Positions 14,423 to 22,736 of a stretch of 26,533 nt of DNA are shown in pieces; the stretch's first letter is position 1; the number at the start of each line of letters is the position of its first letter. The translations under genes and the position numbers were made by a program. The notes beneath the pieces were generated by a model, which worked only from the letters and a program-made list of their open reading frames with translations, was not told where the DNA came from and ran no database searches. The DNA comes from DAIDKA01 sp035506335 (lineage in GTDB: Bacteria; Pseudomonadota; Gammaproteobacteria; Steroidobacterales; Steroidobacteraceae), in the NCBI GenBank assembly GCA_035506335.1, contig DATJPN010000093.1, positions 1 through 26,533 of the forward strand, in the 5' to 3' direction.

Positions 14423-15696
14423 CAGCCCTCCAGTCGGCGGATGCCCAGGGCACGCAGCATGAACTTCTCATAGACCGGCTCCGCATTGCCGCGCTTCATC
14501 TTGTAGATGAAGTACTTCTCGAAGCCGATCTTGAGCCAGTGGACCCACCGGCCCTTGCGGAACCAGTTCACGTTGCGGGGCGGGATCTGCGGCAGCGCGA
14601 CGAAAGCGGCGCCCGTATCGCCCATGTCGGCGAGGCAGATCGCATTCCAGGTGCCCTTGGCGAGCGCCGGCCTGCCGGCGATGTCGGCCGCGATGTTGTC
14701 CACGATCGCGGTGACCATCGTCTCGATCATGTAGCCGGTCTTGGGCGCCCCCGTGGGCACCGGGGTCACCTCGACCGGCGGGATGGCGATGCACACCCCT
14801 GCCGAGTAGATGTTCCGGTACTTCTTGCTGCGCTGGTTCTCGTCGACGATCACGAAACCGCGCGGATTGCACAGACCCTCGACTGCGGCGACCGCATCGA
14901 CGCCCCTGAAGGCCGGCAGCATCATCGCGAACTTGAAGGGCACCTCGTGCTGTTTCACCACCTGTCCATTGCCGTCGAGTTCCTCGGCGAACAACTTGCC
15001 GGGCTCGAGCTTCGTGGTCCGGGCATTGGTGATCCACTTGATGTCGTTACTGCGCAGCTCCGATTCGAGCATGCTCTTGGAGTCGCCGACGCCGCCGAGT
15101 CCCAGATGCCCGATGTAGGGCTCGCTGGTGATGTAGGTGATCGGAACCTTGTTGCGGATGCGGCGACGCTTGAGGTCGGTGCTGAGGATGAAGGAAAACT
15201 CGTAGGCGGGCCCGAAGCAGCTTGCCATCGGCATTGCCCCGACGATGATCGGTCCGGGATCCTTGAGGAACGCCTGGTACGCCTCCCAGGTCTTCTCGGC
15301 GTGATCGACGGTGCATATGGAATGCGAGTACCCGCCTGCGGGACCCGCGCCGGGCACTTCGTCGAAGGCCAGCTTCGGACCCGTGGTGATGATCAGGTAG
15401 TCATAGGGCACCGTCGTGCCGTCCGCGAGCGTCAGGCTGTTTCCGGCCGCGTCGATCCTGTCCACCCGCTGCGCGATGAAGTCGATGCCGCGCCGCTTGA
15501 GATAGCGGGCGACGGGGAAGGAGATGCCGGCGCGATCGCGCCAGCCGACCGCGAGCCAGGGATTCGAGGGTACGAACTGGAAATAGTCCACGGCATTGAT
15601 CACCGTGATTCGATGCTGGCCATCGAGCTTCGCCCGCAACTCATAGGCCGCCGGCATGCCGCCGACACCCGCTCCGATGATTACGATGTGCGCCAT
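14422..15696 (-). CDS. sqr: Sulfide:quinone oxidoreductase, type I
   Basis: 424 aa from the ATG at 15696, preceded by GGGGGAT. Flavoprotein of the inner membrane face that oxidises sulfide to sulfane sulfur/polysulfide and passes two electrons to quinone. It starts with the FAD-binding motif VIIGAGVGGMPAAYEL (5-20). The three redox cysteines of type I enzymes are present: C128 (SHSICTVDH), C160 (MASCFGPAYEF) and C354 (NAICLADMGD); C275 and C302 are extra. The quinone-pocket region IPPVEVTPVPTGAPKTGY and the C-terminal amphipathic membrane-binding part (NWFRKGRWVHW) are also typical. It lies 34 bases after the outer-membrane channel gene and is fused by overlap to the cydP-cydABX genes, an arrangement that pairs the sulfide electron donor with its terminal oxidase. 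Confidence 0.93.
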   Translation of the reverse strand: MAHIVIIGAGVGGMPAAYELRAKLDGQHRITVINAVDYFQFVPSNPWLAVGWRDRAGISFPVARYLKRRGIDFIAQRVDRIDAAGNSLTLADGTTVPYDYLIITTGPKLAFDEVPGAGPAGGYSHSICTVDHAEKTWEAYQAFLKDPGPIIVGAMPMASCFGPAYEFSFILSTDLKRRRIRNKVPITYITSEPYIGHLGLGGVGDSKSMLESELRSNDIKWITNARTTKLEPGKLFAEELDGNGQVVKQHEVPFKFAMMLPAFRGVDAVAAVEGLCNPRGFVIVDENQRSKKYRNIYSAGVCIAIPPVEVTPVPTGAPKTGYMIETMVTAIVDNIAADIAGRPALAKGTWNAICLADMGDTGAAFVALPQIPPRNVNWFRKGRWVHWLKIGFEKYFIYKMKRGNAEPVYEKFMLRALGIRRLEG

Positions 15697-15730
15697 GGGA
15701 TCCCCCGTATTGGGTTCGTGTCTGGATATT

Positions 15731-17137
15731 TCACTTGGACTCGGCAACTGGATCGACGAGATAGTGGTCAATGCGCTCGAGGTCGGCTTCCGAGAGCCCG
15801 CCCGCCACCGCCGCGAGTTGCAGGTCTGCGAGCAGCCACTGCGACTGCGCCTTCTGCATGTCGGTGCCGGCGAGCAGGAAATCCGCCTGTGCGTTGAGCA
15901 GGTCCAGCGCCGTCCGCTCGCCGATCTGCACGCCCAATTGCGTCGCACCGAGCCGATCCTGCGTGGAACCGCGCAGGCGCTGCAACGCCCGCACCCGCGC
16001 CGCTGCGTTCGTCAGGCCGAACCAGGCGGTCCGGGCCTCCTGCCGCACCTGCTGATCGGCGGCGTCGAGGTCCGCTCCGGCCTTCTGCTCCAGAGCCTTC
16101 GCCTCATGGCGCTGCGCGCTGCGCAGACCGCCGGTGAACAGCGGAATGGACGCCTGCAGGGCGATGCTGGCGTCCCGGGCGGTGATGTCCGATGCGCCGA
16201 AGTCACCGCCCCCCAGCACAGAGTCGCGCCCCACACGCGCCACGATGCTCAGTTTCGGAGAGGCGAGAATTCCAAAGCGATCAACCTGCGCGGAGGCCGT
16301 GGCCACGGCCAGCCGCTGCACGGCCAGTTGCGGGTTGCCGGCGAGCGCTCGCTGGGTCCAGGCTTCGAGCGACTCCGGAGCAGGCAGCTGCGCCGGCTCG
16401 CTCTCGGACAAGCCCCTCAGCGCAACGGGTTCGAGTCCCGTCAGATCCGTGAAGGCGGCCTCGCTCAGCGAGACGGCCGTCTGGGCGTCGAGATCCTGGA
16501 CACCGATCGCGTCGGCGCGCGCCTGCGCCTCGCGCATGTCCGTGACCGCGATGTCGCCGAGCTCGTAACGCCCCTGCGCCGCCGCGCGCGCCTGCTCCGC
16601 TGCCGCGCGCAACCGGCGCAATGCGACGAGCTGCGCCCTGGCATTGATGACCGCGAAATACGCCCGTGCGGTCCGCAGCAGCAGATCCTGCCTGGCCTGC
16701 TGGTACTGGGCGTCGGCAATGGCGGCCGTATTCTTCTGCGCGGTGAAGTCGGCCATCCGGCCCGCGTCATACAGGGGCTGCTCCGCCACGATTGCCCACT
16801 GTGTGGAAGTGCCGTTGTTGATGCTGGTCTGGAAGTCCACGCCATCCGTGCTGCCGAAGCCCGGCGCCGAAAAGGCCGCCCCGGATGTCCGGCTTTGCTG
16901 ATCGGTACGTCCCGCACTGCCCTGTGCCGCGAGCGTCGGCATCCACAGGGCGCGGCCCTGGGCCGCATGGGTCCTGCCTGCCTCCCACTGGGCCCGCGCC
17001 GACTCGAACTGCGGATCATGGCGCATGGCCGCCTGCCAGGCGTCGGCAAGGCCGAGACCCGCGGCACTGGCGCTACCGCAGGTCAACATGAGCCCGGCGA
17101 GAATGGCAGCCGTGGAGCCGGAACGGACAGGATGCAT
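15731..17137 (-). CDS. TolC-family outer membrane efflux channel
   Basis: 468 aa from the ATG at 17137 (MHPVRSGSTAAILAGLML), with a signal peptide ending near SASA (about residue 26); an in-frame ATG 14 codons earlier would put an Arg-rich extension before the signal. The mature protein shows the two repeated OEP units of TolC proteins: LADAWQAAMRHDPQFESARAQ at the start, long Ala/Gln-rich helices, and a second half with STQDRLGATQLGVQIGERTAL plus DLLNAQADFLLAGTDMQKAQ. It would form the outer-membrane duct of the RND pump encoded just upstream, 22 bases after the DUF2892 gene. Confidence 0.9.
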   Translation of the reverse strand: MHPVRSGSTAAILAGLMLTCGSASAAGLGLADAWQAAMRHDPQFESARAQWEAGRTHAAQGRALWMPTLAAQGSAGRTDQQSRTSGAAFSAPGFGSTDGVDFQTSINNGTSTQWAIVAEQPLYDAGRMADFTAQKNTAAIADAQYQQARQDLLLRTARAYFAVINARAQLVALRRLRAAAEQARAAAQGRYELGDIAVTDMREAQARADAIGVQDLDAQTAVSLSEAAFTDLTGLEPVALRGLSESEPAQLPAPESLEAWTQRALAGNPQLAVQRLAVATASAQVDRFGILASPKLSIVARVGRDSVLGGGDFGASDITARDASIALQASIPLFTGGLRSAQRHEAKALEQKAGADLDAADQQVRQEARTAWFGLTNAAARVRALQRLRGSTQDRLGATQLGVQIGERTALDLLNAQADFLLAGTDMQKAQSQWLLADLQLAAVAGGLSEADLERIDHYLVDPVAESK

Positions 17138-17159
17138 GGGTCGTCGCTCCGCAGCCGGA

Positions 17160-17372
17160 TCAGTCCGTGCTCGCCGCAAGGCCGAGGGCGCGCAGTATGC
17201 GCTCCATCAGGCACCATCGGGTGAGCCCGCTTTGCAGCAGGTTCGCGCCGACGAAGGCCGTGAACCACAGCCAGTAGCTGCTCTGGAAGACCGGACTGCC
17301 CTTCACGCCGAGGGCAAGCGACAGCAGGATGAAGGTGCCCGCGATCACGCGGGTGAGTTGCCAGGATGTCAT
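17160..17372 (-). CDS. DUF2892 (YgaP-like) small inner-membrane protein
   Basis: 70 aa with two hydrophobic helices: TRVIAGTFILLSLALGV and SSYWLWFTAFVGANLLQSGL, then a Cys (TRWCLMERILRALGL) at the position where this family usually has Cys-Pro. Relatives often sit beside rhodanese, SQR or persulfide dioxygenase genes and under ArsR/BigR-type control, which agrees with the sulfur theme here. The function is unknown. It overlaps the RND pump gene by 4 bases. Confidence 0.75.
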   Translation of the reverse strand: MTSWQLTRVIAGTFILLSLALGVKGSPVFQSSYWLWFTAFVGANLLQSGLTRWCLMERILRALGLAASTD

Positions 17373-20300
17373 GGTGTTGTCTCCGTGGAGCTGGTCTGTG
17401 TGGCCGGGGACGGGTGCGTCTTGCGATACACGGCGTAGTACAGCAGTGGAATCACCACCAGGGTGAGGACGGTGGAGACCAGGATGCCGAAGATGAGCGA
17501 GATCGCGAGCCCGTTGAAGATGGGATCATCGAGAATGAAGAGCGCGCCGAGCATCGCGGCGAGGGCCGTCAGCACGATCGGCTGCGCGCGGGTGATCGCC
17601 GAGCGGACGACCGCCTCGCGGAATTCGACGCCCGCGGCAACCTGCTGGTTGATGAAATCCACCAGCAGGATCGAATTGCGGACGATGATGCCGGCGAGCG
17701 CGATCATGCCGATCATCGATGTCGCCGTGAACTGGGAACGCAGCAGCGCGTGGCCCGGCATCACACCGATGATCGTGAGGGGTATCGGTGCCATGATGAT
17801 GAGCGGCGTGAGATAGGAACCGAACTGCGCGACCACGAGCAGGTAGATGAGGACCAGGCCCACGGCGTAGGCCGCGCCCATGTCACGGAAGGTCTCGTAG
17901 GTGATCTGCCATTCGCCGTCCCACTTGAGCGCGTAGCCTCGATACGGGTCGCTCGGCTGCCGGATGAAGTACTCCGTGATGCGCCCGCCGTCGGGAGCGA
18001 CGATCCGGCCGATCGCGCCTCGCACCCCGAACATGCCGTAGAGGGGGCTGTCGACCCGACCCGACTCATCGCCCATGACATAGACCACGGGCAGAAGGTC
18101 CTTGTGATAGCGCGGCTGCTCGACGGTTGCGCTTCGGACCTCGACGACCGAGGCCAGCGGGACGATGGCACCACTGCCGGCGCGGACCCCGAGGCTCAGG
18201 GCGGCATCCAGGCTCCCGCGGCTGCTGTCCGGCAGCTGCAGATGCAGCGGTGCCGGGTACTTCGTCGCATCCTGCAGGTATGTGGCATCCTGCCCCGCGA
18301 TGCCGGTCCGCAATGTCGAGACCACGTCGGCATCATTCACGCCCAGGAGTGCGGCCTTCTGGCGATCCACCGCCACCACCTGTCGGGGTGCGGCGCCGAT
18401 GTAGGAGGCGTCCACATCGACGAGCCCCGGCGCACCGAGGAAGGCGCTGCGCACGGCTTCGGCCACCGTGAGCCGGCCGTCATCGTCGGGACCGTAGATC
18501 TCGGCGACGATCGGGGCGAGCACGGGCGGACCCGGTGGCACCTCCACCACTTTCACCACCGCACCATAGCGGGCGGCGATGGCCGCAAGCCCCGGCCGCA
18601 GCCGCGCCGCGATGGCATGACTTTGTTCGCTGCGCTCGTGCCGACCGACGAGATTCACCTGGATGTCGCCCAGTTCCGCCCCGGAGCGCAGGTAGTACTG
18701 ACGGACCAGCCCGTTGAAGTTGATGGGCGCGGCGAGCCCCGCATAGACCTGATAGTTGCTGACCTCCGGAACCGTGGAGAGATAGTGGCCGAGGTCCGCC
18801 AGTGTCGCGGCCGTCCGCTCCAGCGGGGTGCCCGCCGGCATGTCCAGGACCACCTGGAACTCGGATTTGTTGTCGAAGGGCAGCATCTTCAGCACGACCC
18901 ACTGCACCGCCGGCAGCGCCACGCACAGCAGGATCAGCCCGCCCACACCCGCCCAGAGCCGGCGCCGGTTACCCTGTCCGAGGGCCGGATCCAGGAATGG
19001 GCGGAACACGCGCCGCACCGTCGGCTCGATGCGCGAAGCCATGCCGGCATGCCGGCCGGGCGCGGCCGGACGCAGCCACGAACGCGCCAGCCACGGAGTC
19101 AGCACGAAGGCGATGGCAAGGGAGATCACCATTCCCATGGAGGCATTGATCGGGATCGGGGCCATGTAAGGGCCCATCAATCCGCCCACGAAGGCCATCG
19201 GCAGCAGCGCGGCGATGACCGTGAGGGTCGCCAGGATCGTCGGCCCGCCGACCTCGTCGACCGCCGCTGGAATGAGTTCATCGAGGGGTCGGGCCGGCGT
19301 CAGATGCAGGTGCCGGTGGATGTTCTCCACGACCACGATCGCGTCGTCCACGAGGATGCCGATCGAAAAGATGAGCGCGAACAGACTGACACGGTTGAGC
19401 GTGAAGCCCCACGCCCAGGACGCGAACAGCGTGGCCGTGAGGGTCAGGGCCACCGCGATTCCGACGATCGCCGCTTCGCGCCGTCCCATCGCGAAGAAGA
19501 CCAGTGCGACGACCGACGTCGTGGCGAAGATCAGCTTCTCGATGAGCTTGAGCGCCTTGTCGTTGGCCGTCGAGCCGTAGTCGCGGGTGATCTCGACGCC
19601 CACGCCTTCGGGGATCAGGCTGTTCTGCAGCTCCGCGATCCGTGCCCTCAGGCGCGCGGTGACGTCGACGGCGTTTTCGCCCGGCTTCTTGGTCACGCTT
19701 AAGGTGACTGCCGGGTATTCCGCCGCCCGCTTGCCGGCTGTTCCGTACCACACGTAGCGCTGCGGCGAGGGCGCGCCATCGGTGACCGTGGCGAGGTTCC
19801 GCAGGAATACGGGGCGACCGGCGCGCACGCCGACGACCAGGTCAGCCACCTCCTGGGCGTCGGCCAGCACCCCTCCGCCATCGATCGTGACGGATTGTCC
19901 ACCGCTTAGCAGGTTGCCGGCCGGCAGTGCGCTGTTGGCCGACTGCACCGCCCGGGCGAGGTCCTGCGCCGTGAACCCGAGAGCCGTCAGCGCCTGAGGA
20001 TTGAGGACGATGTCGATGTCGCGGTGCGGACCGCCGAGCGTCGTGACCTCGCGCGTCCCCGACACCCGCTTCAGTTCCGACTCCACGGCATGCGCGACGC
20101 GCTCGAGTTCGAAGGCACCGCTGGCAACGCGAGTGTCGTACAGCGTCGCGGTGAGGATCGGAACGTCATCGATCCCTTTGGGCTTGACCAGCGGCTCGCC
20201 GACTCCGAGACCTGCTGGCAGCCAGTCGCGGTTCGACTGCAGCGTGTCGTAGAGCCGGACCAGGGCCTCCGTGCGCGCGACCCCCACCTTGAACTGAACG

Positions 20301-20584
20301 GTGATTACGGCGAGCCCCGGCCGTGACAGGGACATCACGTGGTCGAGGCCGGCCATCTGCCCGAGTACCTGCTCGGCGGGACCCGCAACCGTCTGCTCGA
20401 CCTCGCGGGCCGAGGCACCCGGAAAGGGAATCAGCACGTTCGCCATGGTCACGTTGATCTGCGGTTCCTCCTCGCGCGGTGTCACCCATGCGGCGAAGAT
20501 CCCGACGAGCAGTGCGACCAGCGCGAGCAGCGGCGTGATGCGCGCCGTGAGAAAACGCTTCGCGATGCGACCGGCTATGCCCAT
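17369..20584 (-). CDS. RND-superfamily efflux transporter, inner-membrane pump subunit
   Basis: 1071 aa from the ATG at 20584 (MGIAGRIAKRFLTARI); a TTG 12 codons earlier is less likely because it would overlap the adaptor gene. Twelve membrane segments and two large periplasmic loops are evident. Segment 4 carries the proton-relay acidic pair D413/D414 (GILVDDAIVVVEN), so proton-driven transport is intact. The N-terminal PREEEPQINVTMANVLIPFPGAS is the porter-domain start seen in AcrB/CusA-like proteins. I see no methionine triad that would mark a Cu/Ag pump, and the substrate is unknown. It lies between its adaptor gene (7 bases) and DUF2892/tolC, forming a complete tripartite set in the same operon as sqr and cydABX. 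Confidence 0.92.
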   Translation of the reverse strand: MGIAGRIAKRFLTARITPLLALVALLVGIFAAWVTPREEEPQINVTMANVLIPFPGASAREVEQTVAGPAEQVLGQMAGLDHVMSLSRPGLAVITVQFKVGVARTEALVRLYDTLQSNRDWLPAGLGVGEPLVKPKGIDDVPILTATLYDTRVASGAFELERVAHAVESELKRVSGTREVTTLGGPHRDIDIVLNPQALTALGFTAQDLARAVQSANSALPAGNLLSGGQSVTIDGGGVLADAQEVADLVVGVRAGRPVFLRNLATVTDGAPSPQRYVWYGTAGKRAAEYPAVTLSVTKKPGENAVDVTARLRARIAELQNSLIPEGVGVEITRDYGSTANDKALKLIEKLIFATTSVVALVFFAMGRREAAIVGIAVALTLTATLFASWAWGFTLNRVSLFALIFSIGILVDDAIVVVENIHRHLHLTPARPLDELIPAAVDEVGGPTILATLTVIAALLPMAFVGGLMGPYMAPIPINASMGMVISLAIAFVLTPWLARSWLRPAAPGRHAGMASRIEPTVRRVFRPFLDPALGQGNRRRLWAGVGGLILLCVALPAVQWVVLKMLPFDNKSEFQVVLDMPAGTPLERTAATLADLGHYLSTVPEVSNYQVYAGLAAPINFNGLVRQYYLRSGAELGDIQVNLVGRHERSEQSHAIAARLRPGLAAIAARYGAVVKVVEVPPGPPVLAPIVAEIYGPDDDGRLTVAEAVRSAFLGAPGLVDVDASYIGAAPRQVVAVDRQKAALLGVNDADVVSTLRTGIAGQDATYLQDATKYPAPLHLQLPDSSRGSLDAALSLGVRAGSGAIVPLASVVEVRSATVEQPRYHKDLLPVVYVMGDESGRVDSPLYGMFGVRGAIGRIVAPDGGRITEYFIRQPSDPYRGYALKWDGEWQITYETFRDMGAAYAVGLVLIYLLVVAQFGSYLTPLIIMAPIPLTIIGVMPGHALLRSQFTATSMIGMIALAGIIVRNSILLVDFINQQVAAGVEFREAVVRSAITRAQPIVLTALAAMLGALFILDDPIFNGLAISLIFGILVSTVLTLVVIPLLYYAVYRKTHPSPATQTSSTETTP

Positions 20585-20591
20585 GGCGCGT

Positions 20592-21602
20592 TCAGTTCCG
20601 GCCGGCCGCCACGGGGTCAAGAGCGATCCTGTCGCCGGCCCTCAATCCGGACAGCACGGTGACTTCGCTGCCCATGACGGGCCCCAGCCGCACCTGGCGC
20701 AGGTGCACCGATCCATTCGCATCGACCACGTAGACGGCGGTCACCTCACTGCGGGTCAGCACCGACCGGGTCGGTATGCGCAGCTCGGTGGCGAGGCCCT
20801 TGAGGGGCAGTTGCAGCAGGGCGAACTGGCCGGGCTGCAGCGAAGAGCCGGCGGGCAGCTCTGCCCGCACTTCGACACTCTGCGTGCCGGGATCGACCGC
20901 GCTCACGACCGACCAGGTGCTGACCGGCATGCGCGGCGCGCCGGGCTCGGCGCCGCCGAACCACGCCGGCCTCGAGGTCTGCAGGCTCGCCGCGACGGAC
21001 CCGGGCACCTGCGCGACGACCCGCTCGGCCCCGGGAGCGTAGAGCGCGACGAGCGGTCTGCCGGCAACCGCCAGGTCACCGGCCGCCACGAGGACCTCGG
21101 TGACGTTGCCGTCATAAGGCGCCGTGACCGTGCGCCAGGCCGCACGCGTTCGGGCGGCATCGGCCTGCGCACTGCTCGACTCCGCTTCGGCCTCGGCCGA
21201 GCGCAGTGCCGATTCGCTTCTCTGCAACGCGGCAACGCTGATGTAATCCTGTGCCCGCAGGCGCTGCGCCCGCTCGTATTCGGCACGAGCCGTCACGAGT
21301 CTCGCCGCAGCGCCACGGGCCAGCGCGGCGCTGGCCGAGGCGGCATCGGCTGCCTCTGCGGCTTCGATGCGTATCAGTGCCTGCCCCGCCTTGACGCTGT
21401 CACCACTTCGCACGAGCACTTCGAGTACCCGACCGGAGATCTGGGCGCCGAGGATTCCCTGCCGCACCGCCTGAACCGTGCCGGTCGCCGCATAACTACC
21501 CTCCTCGGCGCTCGCCCCAACGCTGTACGTCGCGACGGGTGCCGCGGAAACTTCGAGCGCCATGGACACGGCCATCAGACCGGTCAATACGGGCTGTTTC
21601 AT
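20592..21602 (-). CDS. RND efflux periplasmic adaptor (membrane fusion protein)
   Basis: 336 aa from the ATG at 21602, chosen because GAGGAA (21608-21613) stands five bases upstream and a signal peptide begins there (MKQPVLTGLMAVSMALEVSA). A longer open frame upstream reads through the operator region and is not coding. There is no lipobox cysteine, so it is probably not lipidated. The fold follows HlyD/AcrA: lipoyl halves (QISGRVLEVLVRSGDSVKAGQALIRI cut by the hairpin, and YDGNVTEVLVAAGDLAVAGRPLV), an Ala-rich coiled-coil hairpin (about 75-140), and a C-terminal beta-barrel and proximal domain ending LSGLRAGDRIALDPV. It joins the RND pump to the TolC-type channel. It is first in the nine-gene operon. 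Confidence 0.9.
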   Translation of the reverse strand: MKQPVLTGLMAVSMALEVSAAPVATYSVGASAEEGSYAATGTVQAVRQGILGAQISGRVLEVLVRSGDSVKAGQALIRIEAAEAADAASASAALARGAAARLVTARAEYERAQRLRAQDYISVAALQRSESALRSAEAEAESSSAQADAARTRAAWRTVTAPYDGNVTEVLVAAGDLAVAGRPLVALYAPGAERVVAQVPGSVAASLQTSRPAWFGGAEPGAPRMPVSTWSVVSAVDPGTQSVEVRAELPAGSSLQPGQFALLQLPLKGLATELRIPTRSVLTRSEVTAVYVVDANGSVHLRQVRLGPVMGSEVTVLSGLRAGDRIALDPVAAGRN

Positions 21603-21617
21603 TGCAATTCCTCGTAG

Positions 21618-21642
21618 CCATGTATACTCTATCGTTATATGG
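21618..21642. promoter_or_regulatory. Imperfect dyad in the arsR/adaptor divergent promoter
   Basis: The 72-base gap between the divergent arsR and adaptor genes is AT-rich compared with its surroundings. It contains CCATGTATA (21618-21626) and TATATGG (21636-21642), an imperfect inverted repeat with a 9-base spacer. ArsR-family regulators usually bind such AT-rich dyads and repress both themselves and the divergent operon. A TATACA on the minus strand inside the left arm could serve as the -10 of the adaptor operon, so binding would block it. Inferred, not proven. Confidence 0.45.
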
Positions 21643-21674
21643 TGATTGATGCAAGCGGCGCGCAACGGTAGACT

Positions 21675-22058
21675 GTGAACGATCGGTCTAACCAGGGGTG
21701 CATCTCATTGAAGGCGCTGGACGATCGGGCCTTGGGCCATGTCGCCGACTATTTCCGGGCTCTGTCGGAACCGTTACGGTTGAAGATCCTGAACGCATTG
21801 CGCGATCAGGCGCACAACGTCGGCGAACTCACCGAGCTGCTGAACTGCAGCCAGGCCAATGTCTCGAAACATCTGGCGACTCTGATGCGCTATGGCTTCG
21901 TCGAACGAACCACCCAAGGCACCAGTGCCTTCTACAGAATCGCCGATGCGCGGGTATACCAGCTGTGCGACCTGGTCTGCGGCCAGATGGCCCAGCACTT
22001 TGCCCACCAGGCGCAGATGCTGGGGGGCCCAGCGAGTGCGTCCCGCGGGCGTCGCTGA
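21675..22058 (+). CDS. ArsR/SmtB-family regulator with Cys-x3-Cys motif
   Basis: 127 aa from the GTG at 21675; a TTG at 21708 with AGGGGTG upstream is an alternative start 11 codons in. Winged helix-turn-helix: YFRALSEPLRLKILNAL (26-42), recognition region CSQANVSKHLATL (58-70), and wing GFVERTTQGTSAFYRI. Cysteines lie at C9, C58 and, in the last helix, C98 and C102 (YQLCDLVCGQM). It lacks the ELCVCDL metal site of arsenic-sensing ArsR. Cysteines in the last helix are where sulfide/persulfide sensors such as SqrR and BigR carry one of theirs, so thiol-state or metal sensing is plausible. Divergent from the efflux-sqr-cyd operon, it is the likely repressor of it. It converges on the GST gene, 8 bases away. 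Confidence 0.85.
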   Translation: MNDRSNQGCISLKALDDRALGHVADYFRALSEPLRLKILNALRDQAHNVGELTELLNCSQANVSKHLATLMRYGFVERTTQGTSAFYRIADARVYQLCDLVCGQMAQHFAHQAQMLGGPASASRGRR

Positions 22059-22066
22059 ACGTCCGG

Positions 22067-22726
22067 TTATCCGGCCTTCGCAAGCTCCGCTACGGCATCC
22101 CAACCCGTCGATTTCAGGCTATCGCGTTCATTCATCCGATCGAGCCATTCGACGAGGTTCGAACGCCCCCGCGTGAGCACAGTCCATTCGGGCGTCTGGG
22201 CGAGAAACTCCATGTGCGGTGCAACGATCACGTCGGCGAGCGTCATCCGTTCGCAGGCCAGATACGCCTTCGAACCCAGCAGTCTCGATAGCTCCGCGAA
22301 CACGACGTGCGCGCGGGGCATCGCCTCGGCAATCTTCGTCTCGTCCGGGGCCAGCCCCATCAGCCGCGGACCGACGACGCGGTAGAAGCCGATGATGCTG
22401 CTTACGCCCTGGAACAGGTACCAGTCCGAGATGCCCATGATCTGGTCCATGCGGCCCGCCTCCCTCGGCTCCCGCGGCGTCAACGCCGGTTCGGGGAGGA
22501 TGCGGTCGAGGTAGCGCAGGATCGCCTGCGTCTCATACAGCGTGAAGCCGTCATGTTCGAGCACCGGCATCTTGCCGAACGGGTGCCGCGACAGGTGGGG
22601 CTCGGCCCGGTGCGCACCAGGCGCCATCCCCGCAACACGGAACGGGGCGCCCTTCTCTACCAGGGCGATCATCACGGCACGGGCGGCGGGGCTGCCGGGA
22701 ATGGTATGGACGATAAAAGTGGACAT
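22067..22726 (-). CDS. Glutathione S-transferase family protein
   Basis: 219 aa from the ATG at 22726, which has an AGGTGA ribosome-binding site; the frame extends upstream but that part overlaps the neighbouring gene. N-terminal thioredoxin-like domain: FIVHTIPGSPAARAVMIAL with S12 as likely catalytic serine, the cis-Pro segment GKMPVLEHDG, and YETQAILRYLDR with the glutathione-binding E/T pair. The helical C-terminal domain includes RMTLADVIVAPHMEFL, the N-capping-box region. It is the last gene of arsR-SRPBCC-GST; the substrate is unknown. In this position a detoxification role is likely. Confidence 0.88.
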   Translation of the reverse strand: MSTFIVHTIPGSPAARAVMIALVEKGAPFRVAGMAPGAHRAEPHLSRHPFGKMPVLEHDGFTLYETQAILRYLDRILPEPALTPREPREAGRMDQIMGISDWYLFQGVSSIIGFYRVVGPRLMGLAPDETKIAEAMPRAHVVFAELSRLLGSKAYLACERMTLADVIVAPHMEFLAQTPEWTVLTRGRSNLVEWLDRMNERDSLKSTGWDAVAELAKAG

Positions 22727-22736
22727 CCGACTCACC

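Noticed and set aside
15697..15948. N-terminal extension of the sqr frame
   Set aside because: It overlaps the end of the TolC-family gene and lacks SQR homology; the FAD-binding motif starts right at the ATG at 15696.
17366..19702. Very long plus-strand open frame opposite the RND pump gene (also similar ones opposite fdsA at 5950-7947 and over fdsB/cyd at 10447-12765)
   Set aside because: The translations are Arg/Gly/His/Asp-rich with no domain signature, and each lies over a well-recognised minus-strand gene; they are mirror frames typical of GC-rich coding DNA.
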